From positions 111,493,506 to 111,557,505 of the forward strand of contig NC_092053.1 in assembly GCF_003086295.3 (NCBI RefSeq): 64,000 bases of DNA, in the 5' to 3' direction. The notes under the pieces were generated by a model. The model had not been told where the DNA came from. It did not search any database and worked only from the letters and a program-made list of their open reading frames with translations. The position numbers and the translations under genes were made by a program. This DNA is from Arachis hypogaea (lineage: Eukaryota > Streptophyta > Magnoliopsida > Fabales > Fabaceae). Positions 11,469-22,337 of the stretch are shown here, in pieces; the stretch's first letter is position 1, and every line of letters starts with the position of its first letter.

Positions 11469-11681
11469 TCAACCCTCCACCCCCTTAGCCTGATTGGCCT
11501 GATAGAATATAGCCCGTGCCCAACATGAATTTTGACAATTGTCACCACACAAGCACCCAAGATGGCAGGCCACCTCCCCACGGACGCATCGACAATGGTC
11601 ATCTTCGCACACACCATTAGGACAGTAGCATGTGTGTGGCTCGAACAACAGACGGTTCTCGCAATCAATTCGATTGCACAT
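11469..11681 (-). other. cysteine-rich small ORF (70 codons, 12 Cys)
   Basis: An ATG-started minus-strand frame encodes 70 residues with twelve cysteines in 53 positions. Spacing is C-x4-C-x10-C-x-C-x4-C-x4-C-x-C-x6-C-x3-C-x-C-x3-C-x3-C, with motifs HTCYCPNGVCEDDHCRC and CHLGCLCGDNC. The frame is open for about 20 more codons upstream (RKRLIGIAEAFAGA), which is not a convincing signal peptide. Cys density of this kind is typical of secreted plant peptides, but I do not recognise the family. The GC content is above its surroundings. It may be an exon remnant, as a GC-rich stretch continues to 11870. Confidence 0.35.
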
Positions 11682-12075
11682 TGCACCAGCAAAGGCCTCC
11701 GCAATGCCGATTAGCCTCTTGCGGCAACATCATCAGGTCTTTCAACCGACACTGTCAGAATTTCGAAAACACTAGAGGAGCCTTACGCTTACGATCGGAC
11801 CTCCGTAGATTATCTCCTCCGATTCCTCCTCCAGTGGAAGAAACTTTCTATGATTTAGGAACTAAGGGTTTTTCGATTTATTGATTTTTTTTTTGTTACT
11901 TTTCGATTTATTGATTTAAAATCAAAGGAAATTTTTATATCTAAGAATATAATTTTATATGAAACTCATTTTTCATTTTCACATTTCACTAGCACTGTCA
12001 TGCGATATCCACTCGTAATTCACAATGCATTGATTTTTTTAATATGATACCATGAAAAAAAATTTATGTCCTAAG

Positions 12076-12248
12076 CGATTCAAGAGGATGAGAAAAATAA
12101 ATTTTTCTCGTTGTGAAAGAAAATAAAAAATCCCTTAAAAGATATCTGTTGAGTTATTATACTTTATGTTCTATGTACTCCTTATGTACTCCCACAAAAA
12201 AAATTACAACAAATAAGTCTAAATCTATTATTGGTAAAAAAAATAATT
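12076..12248. repeat. direct repeat, right copy
   Basis: Partner of 11178-11348 (see that entry). It ends with GGTAAAAAAAATAATTTA, where the left copy has GATAAAAAAAAATAATCTTA. Confidence 0.6.
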
Positions 12249-14084
12249 TAGATAACAATAATTATATAATCTAATAATATTAATTTTTTTAAACACATAC
12301 TTGAATCATGTAATAAGTACAAATTAATTAATAAATTAATAAAATAAAAGTTATTTATTCTGAGAAAAAAATAAATTTATACATAATTATTTAATTATAT
12401 AAAGATACTCAGACTTTGAAATTATTTCTTGGATATAGTTTATGAATTGTTATTTTTATTGTGTCAAATTAATATACTATTGTAATAGTATTGACTAATT
12501 TTATGTCTATCTTTGTATTAGTTATTTTTAGAATTTAAGACTTGATTGTTTTCAAAATATTAAGAAATACATGTATTTTAAATTTTAATTTTAAATTTTG
12601 ACTATTTTATATTTTTATTTACGTAAGACTGACTCAATCAGTTCAACCCGTGACTCACCGATTGAACTAATGAATCAGTAATTTGATCGGTTTAATCACC
12701 GGTTCGGTTTTGACAACTATGCTACTACCAGCACCTTCTTCATGACTTCATCCCCATCATTATGGTTTCTACTTCTATTATTTTTATTATGTAACCACAC
12801 TTTATTATCATCATTATTTCTTTTACCAGCATCATTACCGATATCAATATCATTAATATTAATGTTCTCTTCTTTTATTTCTTGTCCTGATGCCTATTTT
12901 TTTCTTTAAAAGATCTTTGTACTGCAATTATTTTTTTCTTGCGACATATAATTTTCAGTAATGATCTTTCTCCACTTAGCCACTACGGTAAAAGAATTTT
13001 TTAGAAATAAACTTATTTAATAGTTTTTGAGAGTTTGAAACCCATAAACTATAAATAAAATCCCAATAATACTCATTTTCGTTACTATTTAATGATTTTT
13101 AGTAAAAGAATCATATTATCTCAAAATAAAAAAAAATTAAAAGTTAAAATATCATTTGTGTTACAAAAATTACCTTGTCCTTCAACAAAATAGACCATAG
13201 TCGAGTTTGGTGTTTGCTATATTTGGCCATTTTATTTTAATACGAGTCTAATGACTAATATCGGTCTATGGTATTTAATTATTTATATATCCATCTATTA
13301 CTTTATTAATTAATTGTTGATTTAAAAAATATAGACTTCTAAATTCTAACAAACCCGATTATAAGAATTAAGATTATGAGTTAACACTCAAATGTTCCTA
13401 AGAAATTTTATAACCGGCACTTCTTTATGGCAAATAAATTTGTCTTTTTTTTTTAACTTTTGAAGATTATTTTTGTTAAAAAGATCAATTCATTATGACT
13501 ATTTTATGTTGCAATGCAGAGATAGTAGGAAAGTAAGAGCACCCATTATTTGGTAGTTTGTAGTTTTTTTTTTTGGTGGAGGGGGTTGGTGGTAGCACCA
13601 ATGTTCTGACGTTCTGTAGTCTGTACATAAGTACATTATTGACAATATATAACTTAAAGATGCTTCATATGTAACAGAGAAATTTAATTATTGTATCATG
13701 GGGGAAAAGATCAATGAAATATGGGTAGAAAGACATTAATGACGTGGAGTCGTGGACAATGCAAACTTATTTAACATCAAATGAAATTATGTTAGTCCAG
13801 GCCTAGTCGACCAATCTCAATGTTTTTTGTAGCGTTGTGAGCACAAATGTTCATAATCTGTCATTAACTAAATCAGTTGTAATACCAAAAAATGGTGGGA
13901 ACAATTGGTACAACTATATGAGAAGCAAAATAAAAAATGCAAACTGCTTTACAAAAATGATGTTACTAACTACATATTATTACATTAAATGGAAAAATGA
14001 TAATATCAACTTTATTTTTCATAATACTTTACACAAACATTTCCTATTATATATTTGCATAAATTTGTAAAGAAAATAAGTGAC
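12249..14084. other. AT-rich spacer with one TE-terminus-like phrase
   Basis: No gene seen. At 12625-12722 the sequence CAATCAGTTCAACCCGTGACTC through CACCGGTTCGGTTTTGACAAC resembles the ends of common dicot repeats. A related phrase in the opposite sense starts at 14404 (ATAGTTATTAAACTCGACTCG). Short ORFs near 13840 show no family features. Confidence 0.4.
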
Positions 14085-14265
14085 ATTATTAAAATCAATT
14101 ATATTAGGTGTACATCAAAATTAATTATTAAAATTAGTTATTAATATAAAATATATATTAAAATATAAAATATATTAAAAATGAATTAAATAACACATAT
14201 TTATATGCAAATATATAATGATTGATTTTAGTATATAAACATCATTTTTGTATTAAAATACGAAT
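14085..14265. repeat. MITE-like AT-rich repeat copy
   Basis: It starts near AATCAATTATATTAGGTGTACATCAAAATT and ends near TGATTGATTTTAGTATATAAACATC. The ends are imperfectly inverted. It belongs to the same family as 4560-4740 and 61830-61930. Confidence 0.5.
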
Positions 14266-14403
14266 ATTTATTTTTCATTAAATTAAATATTGTTAATGAT
14301 TGTTCTTATGCATATATACATTAACAAATAAAAAGAAATTTTACATGAAAAAAAAAAAGAGAAAGGGGGATAAACCCCGCCAAATGTCGCGTGTTCCAAC
14401 ACT

Positions 14404-14927
14404 TAGTTCCATAGTTATTAAACTCGACTCGACTTAATCGGTTCGATTAAAAATCTGGTTAATTGATCGAACCGAGTCATCTTTTAGATGTTCAAACATT
14501 AGATCCGCTAAAATCTGAGTTGACCGGCCTGGATTTGGGGGAGAAGAAATTAACCCGGTCGGTTTATATAACCGCACTTTTTTCTTTTGTAACGCAAAAA
14601 CCGCGTCCTAATATGATCTCAAGCCCTCAATGTCCCTCTTCTCTCAAGGATCTTTCTCCTCCCTGTCTTACGCAAGCTCAAGTTGTCTCACCTCTCTCTC
14701 GTGGTTGGTATTGTCATCGCACTCACTCACGTCTCCGGTCTCAGTCGCCGCCTTACCTGCGCTCGTCTTCGCCGGCGGCAGAAGCAGACGAAACCTGCAT
14801 CTGGTCCCTCGGCTGGTGGTGGTCATTGTCTTCCCCCTAATTTGCTTGCTTTGTTGCCTTCCATGGGGTCGTCATCTTCTGGTTTGAGGTCCTCGCCGTC
14901 GCCGAACGCCATGGACTGTTGGTGAGT
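14404..14927 (+). other. gene-like 5' region with possible orphan first exon
   Basis: A relatively GC-rich pyrimidine-rich stretch (CTCTTCTCTC, CCTCTCTCTCGTGG) resembles a plant 5' leader. An ATG at 14863 starts a Ser-rich frame (MGSSSSGLRSSPSP) that meets a consensus donor, TTG|GTGAGTTCC, near 14920. No matching downstream exon is found before the retrotransposon at 15601 or beyond 31231. It could be the orphaned start of a gene or part of a repeat. Confidence 0.3.
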
Positions 14928-15054
14928 TCCTGCATCATCGCTTCCCCTATTCTGTCTTTTCTACATTTCCCTTTTCCCTGTATTTTGAGATGCTGAGTTT
15001 CTAATCAATTAATTTGCCTTGTTGATGATCTAAATGTTGCTGTAAATCATGACT

Positions 15055-15345
15055 GAACTAGGATTTGTTGAATTTGTTGCGGTAAGTTAAATTTGTTGCT
15101 GAAAATACCATTGCGCTAATTTTTTGGTTAATGAAAATCATCACTAAGTTGAATTTGTTGTTGATTATCATCATTGAATTTTGATTTTTTTTTGCTGTCT
15201 TGCTGAAATAATCACTTAGATAAATCTTTTGTTGCTGTAAATTATTTTTGAAGCTAAATTTTTTGTTGCTGAAAATTATCATAGTTGAATTTGTTGTTAA
15301 AAATTATCAATCAGTTGAATTTGTTACTGTAAGAATATATCTGAT
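15055..15345. repeat. degenerate tandem repeat of (A)GTTGAATTTGTTGCTG
   Basis: At least eight imperfect copies of GTTGAATTTGTTGCTG plus an AAAATTATCAT-like spacer occur with an irregular period of about 35-45 bp. Non-coding. Confidence 0.65.
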
Positions 15346-15439
15346 TTTTAGTATTGATTGATTTGATTCTTACATAGGCAGTATTGGTCAAGCTCCAAGT
15401 CTGTCCGATGAAAATATAGATACCGACTTTGAGATCACT

Positions 15440-15600
15440 CTTTAAACTTGATTTACTTATTATTTATTATTAATCCTAAACCCCTACTCCTAAATCTCAT
15501 GCCTAATACTTAAAAAAATATTCCATAAACCACGTATCCTAATCTAAATAATTATAAATCTAAATTACTAAACTCAAATTCCTAATTTATACATTAATAG
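15440..15600. repeat. degenerate telomere-like repeat, left of the Tat element
   Basis: Variants of CCTAAA / TCCTAAA / ACCCCTACTCCTAAAT appear in series. The array continues after the retrotransposon at 31232, so the element inserted into it. The last five bases (15596-15600, AATAG) are the target-site duplication. Confidence 0.7.
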
Positions 15601-16044
15601 TGTTTTGTCCTGACACTGGGATGGCCGAGCTTTAGCTGCTCCGAGCAAACGGTCGTCGGAGAAGAAGAGCTATACGTCGGCCTGAATAAAACACCGCGGC
15701 GGGAATACCTGCAGAAGATACTCCGACGCTCAAGTCAATAAGGATCTTAAATCAATCAAAGTAAGAAATAGAAGATTGAGAGTGAGAGAACCTGACTTTT
15801 GGCCGAGGATATTAACTCGGCTTTATAGGAGTTGTTTTACCGTTTATTGTGGATAAGTCCTAGTTTGTAGGTTGGTTATGATATTTCTGTTTTAGGTTTG
15901 TTTGAGCACGTTTCTTATTTTTGAAGGGGTGAGGCCGAGCTTATCTGCCTGCGTGCCGAGCTTATCGGGCAGTTGGCGTGAGGCCGATCTAGGTTGCTCA
16001 CTTGCTGAGTTTCCCGGGCGGCCGAGGTTTGAGGTAACGTATCA
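15601..16044 (-). repeat. 3' LTR of the Tat element
   Basis: 444 bp, TG...CA ends as read on the plus strand. It contains the dyad GCCGAG-GATATTAA-CTCGGC at 15802-15821 and repeated GCCGAGCTTATC phrases. Confidence 0.93.
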
Positions 16045-16056
16045 TAGCCCCCAAGC
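16045..16056 (-). other. polypurine tract of the Tat element
   Basis: Immediately inside the 3' LTR the minus strand reads GCTTGGGGGCTA, the expected position for plus-strand priming. A near-copy (AGCTTGGGGGCTGT on the minus strand) lies at about 16142-16155. Confidence 0.65.
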
Positions 16057-16521
16057 TTGCCTTGGTTTGGACAGGACTAAGGCGAGCTTTCGAAAATGAT
16101 GCCGCAAGCCTCGGTCGCTGAGTTGTCATGTATGTTCCTTACAGCCCCCAAGCTCGGCTTGGTTCTGTGTGGATGTTGGAACGTTTTTGTGTGTTAAATG
16201 GTTGCTTCGTCTTTTGCGCCAATTGACATGATTGACGTGAAACGTGCCCCGCATTCCCAGGCACCCCTATCCATTGGATTTCGTGGTCATTGAATGCCTC
16301 TCGTTTTTTACGACGAGGATTGAATGCAAAGGTTGTGTAACCATTTTGGCTACCACGGTTACTTGTTTATTACCTTTTCTTTTTGTAGTTCATATTTGCT
16401 GGTGTTTTCTGGAGAAAAGGAGTTTTTGGTTTCATTTCCTATCTGAGAATGACTAACAAAGGTCAGTGTTGAATTTGTATTTTCTTCTACTTTGTTTTGC
16501 TTTATTCTTTCTTTGTCTGAA

Positions 16522-18272
16522 ATGGAGAAATGTGATATGGGTGATCCGTGTGGGTGGGTTGATGCTAGGGTGGGGGAATATGAGTCTCAGTTTGATGATG
16601 ATGAGTCGATCAAGTTATTGGGGTCGAATTTGTGGGTTAGGAAAGGTAGTAACATTAAGATAGAGTTTTTTCCCTGTGGTAAAGAGGACCGAGTCTGTGA
16701 TCAGTTGAAGGATGGGTCTTTCTTTTATATGTACAGCTGTTTGTTTACTGAGTTGTGGGTTAAACTTCCTTTTACCGAGTTTGAATGTGGGGTTTTGTAT
16801 TGGTTGAACTGCGCCCCCGACCCAGCTGCACCCTAACTCTTAAGGTTTTGTACGGGCTTTTGAGATATTGATGGAGTTACTAGGTTACCCGCCTTCTCTG
16901 AGGCTTTTCTTCTCGTTGTTTCAGGCGAAGGGGGTGGGACGTGGTTTGTGGGTAAACCTTAGTAGTTATCCGCGTTGAGCTATTTTTGGTCTTTATAAAT
17001 CTTCGTTTAAAGATTTTAAATCGATGTTTGTTAAAGTTAGAAGTGTACCCGAGGAGTTTCCTTTCTACCTGAATGAGCATTTGGTCAAAAAGTTTCCCTT
17101 GTCTTGGTGTCCCGAGCCTTTCCAAGCATTAGACGTAGATGATAGGCTTCCAGATGATGATATTATGATGGACTTCTTATTTAAGTCATTGGGTCCAAAG
17201 GGGTTGTTGTCGATTGCTGAGATGTTGAAATGGGATACTGAAAGGCAGGCTGTGTATGATCACATAGGTAACTTGTTTTGCCATGTTTCTTTCCTTCCTT
17301 TTATAAGTCATTCTTTTCTGGTTTTGATTTGATTCCTTTTGTTCTGTAGGCGAGAAAGCTCCCACCATTACTACTTCCGGGTTGAAGTCTTACTTCAATC
17401 AACGCAAGAAAAGTGAGAAGGAGGTTTCTTCCAATTTGGGGAAAGGTCCTGCTGCTGCTGCTGTTCAGTATGGTCCTGTTCAAAAGTCAAAGCGTAAGAG
17501 GGGTCAGGTGAAGGGTAGTGTTGCCGAGATATTGGAGGGCAAGGGCGAGTCTTCTATGATTCTCCAAATGGTGGAGTCTGCCTACGAGTCACAGAAGAGG
17601 CTTCATGGATATGATGAGAACGAGCATGGGAGGTCGTTGTGGGCGAAGCTTTATCCTTTTGGTACAATGGCGGACGAGCTCTGCTGTTTTCCGGATGACA
17701 TGAAAATGATCGATGAGGTTGGTCGAGCCGGCGTTAGTCGCTTTCTTCAGGTATATTTATTTGCCTTTTTTCGGTGTCATTTGTGTTCTGTTGTGGTATT
17801 GTTATTGATCATTTTTCCCTTGCAGGTGATTGGTGCTCGAATTGTTGCCATTGGTAGGGCACAAGAGCTTGCCTTGGGCCGCGAAGAGAAGGAGGCGTCG
17901 CATCTTGAAGAGCTGTCTGGTATTATTAAAGAGAAGGAGAAAAAGATCTCTGAGCTGTATTCCTCCATAGAGCAGGTGAAGTTGGAGCTTGAGGAGGAGA
18001 AGCGTGTCCATATGTTTTCTTCTTCGCGAGTGAAGACTTTGGAGTCAGAAAATGGTCAACTATCTGCTCGGGTAAAGGAATTGGAGGGTGAAGTGTATGA
18101 AGCCTTTGCTCAAGGCTTCGAGCGTGCTGCTTCTCAAGTTAAGGTTCTGTTTCCAGAGGTTGATGCTTCAAAGCTAGACACTATGAAGGTGGTGGCTAAC
18201 GGGGAGCTTGTGGATGATGAAGCTGCTGAGAAAGATAGTGGTGGTTCAAGCATTGGGGATAAGGCAGAATAG
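16522..18272 (+). pseudogene. antisense ORF of the Tat element: Transposase_28-like domain plus coiled coil, spliced
   Basis: This gene reads on the plus strand, opposite to gag-pol, between integrase and the 3' LTR. The N-terminal 200 or so residues resemble the 'putative gypsy type transposon' domain (Pfam Transposase_28) of plant Ty3 elements: SFFYMYSCLFTELWVKLPFT, an LHPNS-type motif, then FKSMFVKVRSVPEEFPFYLN. The C-terminal half is a predicted coiled coil (LEELSGIIKEKEKKISELYS, then heptads with Glu/Lys) and an acidic tail. Two introns are clear: 17269-17349 and 17750-17825. The first exon has a one-base frameshift near 16814 and two in-frame stops (near 16838 and 16976), so this copy is broken. 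The function in the element is unknown. Confidence 0.7.
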
Positions 18273-18360
18273 GCCTTTATTTTATGATTGTTGTAGACTC
18301 TGTTTATGGTGTTATGAATTTCAGACTTGTATCTGTTTGTTTTTGTTATTTTGGATGATT

Positions 18361-18677
18361 CTGAGTATCATTCTCGGCCTTGATATTTCGTTTTCCGAGT
18401 ATAAAGCTCGGTTTGAGAGTGACTTGTTTGGTTTTTTATGAAAATATGATATTTTCGTTAAGTTATGATATGTTGTGTCGTGATAGCGATTGCTTGTATG
18501 TGTTGAGGGTGGCTGAAGCCATTTCTTGTCTGATCAGTTTGTTAATAAGGAGAGCAGAGGCTCTGATATAGGGCTTATGATGGAGTGAGCCCTTAGAATT
18601 CGCTTGGATAATTTGTTTGTGTTCTTCCGAGTAATATACTCGGCATGCGCATGTTGGCTTCCGAGTATGAAGCTCGG
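18361..18677. repeat. four 17-bp CCGAG...CTCGG dyads between convergent ORFs
   Basis: Inverted-repeat units CCGAG-N7-CTCGG occur at 18395-18411, 18627-18643 (CCGAGTA-ATA-TACTCGG, perfect) and 18661-18677, with a degenerate copy at 18361-18377. They lie in the untranslated region between the antisense ORF end and the integrase end. Confidence 0.7.
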
Positions 18678-18889
18678 ATTTACCTTGAATTATCGATTGG
18701 AGTATGTGGTAACTTGTCAAGATAAAGAATGCTTTGATACGTAATGTAAGGTACATTTGTGGCGTCCGGCCTCGTTAAAACCTCTCCGAGTAAAACCCCA
18801 TATGTTTTTTGGGAAAAAACCTTCGGAGGGGAAAAAGAGTGCCATCATCCATGTGTTTACATCATATGTTATGATTGGTATTCCCTTAG

Positions 18890-20284
18890 TGAGGAGATAT
18901 TCCATGTTCCTGGAAGTTGATCTCCGTTAAGGGTTTCTAGCTTGTAAGCCCCCCTTCCAAGATTTTAGAGAACTCGGAAGGGTCCCTCCCAATTTGCTGC
19001 TAATTTGCCATGTGCTGGAGGTTTTCAAGCTTCTTCTGTTCATCTGAGCACGAGGTCCCCTTTGTTGAAAGACCTATAAAGTACCATTTTGTTGTGTCTT
19101 TGCTCTATGTATTGTTTTCTGGCTCGCTGCTTTACGGCTGAGATGTCTCTTTCTTCTTCCACAAGATCCAGCTCCGTTGTTTGAGCTTGTAAGTTGTTTG
19201 ATTGATTGTAAAGTTTGGCCCTTAACGTCGGAACGCTGACCTCTACTGGGATCAGTGCTTCTGCCCCATATACCAGCCTGAAAGGAGTTTCCCCTGTAGC
19301 AGTTTGAATGCTGGTGTGAATGAGGTCGGCCCATTCCCCTTTGGTTTCGCTGAGCTTTTTCTTTAGGCCCTGTAAGATAATTCTATTAGTTGATTCGACT
19401 TGCCCATTAGTTTGTGGGTGCTCGACTGAGCTGAAATGATGTTTAATATTAAAATTTCTTAAAAAGGCAGCGAGCTTATGGTCGGTAAATTGTCTCCCGT
19501 TGTCCGAGATTATCTCTGTTGGGATACCGTATCTACATATAATGTTTTTCCACAAGAAAGATTGCACTTTCTCTGCCGTTATATGTGCTAGTGGTTGTGC
19601 TTCTATCCACTTAGAGAAATAGTCTATTGATACCAAAAGGAACTTTACCTGGCCTGGAGCTTTCGGAAAGGGTCCGAGGATATCCAATCCCCACCTATCG
19701 AAAGGCCAGCTTACCTCTATAGTGTGGAGATCTTCGGCTGGGATCTTTGAGAGGGTGGCATGCTTTTGACAATTATCGCATGCTTTGACTTTAGAGATAC
19801 AGTCCCTTTTTATCGTCGGCCAATAGTATCCTGTTCGCAATATTTTTGCAGCCAGTGCTCGGCCGCCGATGTGGTTTCCACAAACCCCCTCGTGTGTTTC
19901 TGCCATAACATCTTCGGCTTCATCCCTGCTAATGCATTTGAGGAGTGGTTGGGAGTGTCCTCGCCTGTACAGGGTATTTCCGAGTACTGTATAAAAACTT
20001 GCTCTTCTTCGGAAGAGCGGCAAGTTCGGCTCCTCGATTGGTATGGCACCTGTGTGGATGTAATTGAAGAAAGGTGTTCTCCAATCTGGTACCTGCATGA
20101 CACTTAAGATTGTTTCTTGCTCGAAACTCGGCTTGTCGAGTGTTAGTTGTGACAGGGCCGGTGTGTTTTCCGCCTGCCTTGTTGTGGCCAACTTAGATAA
20201 CACATCGGCCCTAGTGTTTTGTTCTCGGTTTATATGAATAATATCAAATTTATTGAACTTTGAAATGAGATCCTTTGTTATGAG
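18890..20284 (-). pseudogene. integrase of the Tat element (pol 3' part)
   Basis: The zinc-binding HHCC module is intact (THEGVCGNHIGG ... CDNCQKH). The catalytic triad is present: Asp in LDILGPF, Asp in ISDNGRQF, and Glu in NGQVEST, with 35 residues between the last two, as expected for DD35E. The main open part is 20203-19040. A GPY/F-like module (NWEGPFRV, then GAYKLE) continues to about 18890 but follows two stop codons. Upstream, the frame runs without a stop to the edge of the nested insertion at 20289. Catalytically the domain looks sound, but the lesions mean the polyprotein cannot be made whole. Confidence 0.88.
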
Positions 20285-20289
20285 CCAAT
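20285..20289. other. target-site duplication CCAAT (left)
   Basis: CCAAT here and at 27051-27055 flank the nested element exactly at its TG and CA ends. Confidence 0.95.
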
Positions 20290-21726
20290 TGATGCGTGAG
20301 CATCTTGTCTATCTTTTCCTAGTGAATTTGCATCTAAACTGTTGAATTTAATTAAGAATTAATTATATTTTAGCCACTATGGATGCTATTTTGAGTTTTG
20401 TGAAATTTTATTTATTTTAGGTAGCATTTGGCGGAATTTGATGGAGTTTCTGCAGAGAAAGAGAAGAAGCCAAGGAGATGACCAGCGAATACCGACGCGG
20501 ACGCATGGCTGACGCGACCGCGCGGAATGGAGGAAATAGCAATGACGCGATCGCGTGCCTGACGCGATTGCGTGGACTGGAATCTGCACAAATGACGCGA
20601 ACGCGTGGACGACGCGGACGCGTCACATGAGCGACCTGCAGAATTGACAGAAAATGCTGGGGGCGATTTCTGGGCTGTTTTAACCCAGTTTGCAGCCCAG
20701 AAAACACAGATTAGAAGCTGCAGCATGGACAATTCAAGTGTTTCCCATCCATCCATTGAAGATTTGATTATTTAAATTAATTCAAATTTAAATTCAAATT
20801 TTAATTCTAAGAAAAGATATTATTTTAATTTTTAGTTTTAGATATTAGATTTTAAATTTATTAGGATTAGTTATAAAAAGGGAGAAACTTTCCTTCCTTT
20901 GTAGAGGTCCTGGGGAGATTCCACCTCATCCCAGGGAACATAATTGACAATCCTAATTTTCTTTCTTTTCTATGAGCAACTAAACCTCCACTGTTAAGGT
21001 TAGGAGCTCTGTCTATTTGTATGGATTGATTTTATTGCTTTTTCTATTTTAATTTATGTATGGATTTATAATTTAAGAATTGTTTTCGCTCTTTATTTTA
21101 TGAATTTGGGTGGAACGGAAGTATGACCCTCTTTCTATTTGAGTTCTTGTAAAACTTGAAAAAGCTCTTTACTTGAACAACAGCTTGAAAATAATTTCTC
21201 CTAAATTTTAATTATCTAGATTTATCGGGATACGTGACATATAATCCTTTCATTTTTGGGTAATTAGAGTTTTTGTGGCATATAAACTAGAAATTGATTA
21301 TCACCCTCTAATTGCAATTAATTGACCAAGGAATTGGCAGTTAAGAAATTTTAGGGGAGACTAGGAAAGTCTAAGGAATTAGAGTCTAGTCACATACAGT
21401 TTGCCATAAATTAAATCCTGCATAATTAAATTAGTTAGTAAGAAAAGTTAATCCGGAAAAATAGATAACTCTGAAACTTTAACTATTTTCTCCATATTTT
21501 ATTCCCAACTTATTTATCTGCCTATCTTTAATATTTTTTATATTGTTTAATGTCTTTTATACTGCATCTCAACACTATTTTCTATTTGTCTAACTAATTC
21601 TATCAAACGCTATTGTTGCTTAATCCATCAATCCTCGTGGGATCGACCTTTACTCACGTAAGGTATTACTTGGTACGACCCGGTGCACTTGCCGGTAAGT
21701 AAGTATGGTTGTAAATTACCGCACCA
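20290..21726 (+). repeat. 5' LTR of the nested element
   Basis: 1437 bp with a TATA box (TATAAAAAG, 20872-20880) at offset 582. A cluster of ACGCG/CGCGT dyads at about 20478-20626 lies upstream of the TATA box. Confidence 0.95.
20872..20880 (+). promoter_or_regulatory. LTR TATA box
   Basis: TATAAAAAG followed by GGAGAAAC; the 3' LTR has the same motif at 26196. Transcription would start shortly downstream. The upstream CGCG dyads are candidate enhancer elements. Confidence 0.6.
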
Positions 21727-21732
21727 AGTTTT

Positions 21733-21750
21733 TGGCGCCGTTGCCGGAGA
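21733..21750 (+). other. primer binding site, tRNA-Asp type
   Basis: TGGCGCCGTTGCCGGAGA begins 6 bases after the LTR. It is complementary to the 3' end of plant tRNA-Asp(GUC) as I recall it, with one mismatch in 18. Confidence 0.75.
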
Positions 21751-22337
21751 TTGACTGTGATTAACAACTATTAGTTGTTTGATTATTTAGATTAGGCGTT
21801 TTAATTTTAATTTCAAAAAAAAAACTGTTTTATTATTTTTCGAAAAAAAAAATTCCTTTGTTTCGCGTTAGCAATCCCCCTATTTCGTTCTCTTTAATTT
21901 TTTTCTTTTATTATTAAAAAAATAAAAAAATAAATAAATTTAATTTTCTTTGTTTTTTTTCGTTTGCTCCCTTACTGTTTCGTTCTAATTTTTTTTTGTT
22001 TTGTCCGTTTTTAATTTTATTTTTATTTTATCCTTTTTTTATTTTTATTTTATTTTTATTTTCGTTTTTTTCCTTCCATTAATTTTTTTATTAGTTTTGT
22101 TTTATTTTTATCTTTAACTTTGAATAAAAAAAATTATTTAATAATAATTTAATACTAGTAATTTTTTATTTTTTGAAATTATTTAATAATAATTTAATAC
22201 TAGTTTGTGTCTCCTAGTTAATTTTATTTTGATTCTTCTTATTTTAATTTTTAGAATTTTGTTCTTTTTTTCTTTGCTTTCCTGTTTATCACATGGTGCG
22301 TTTAATTCTTTTTGGTGTGTTGTACTAAGGAAAAATA

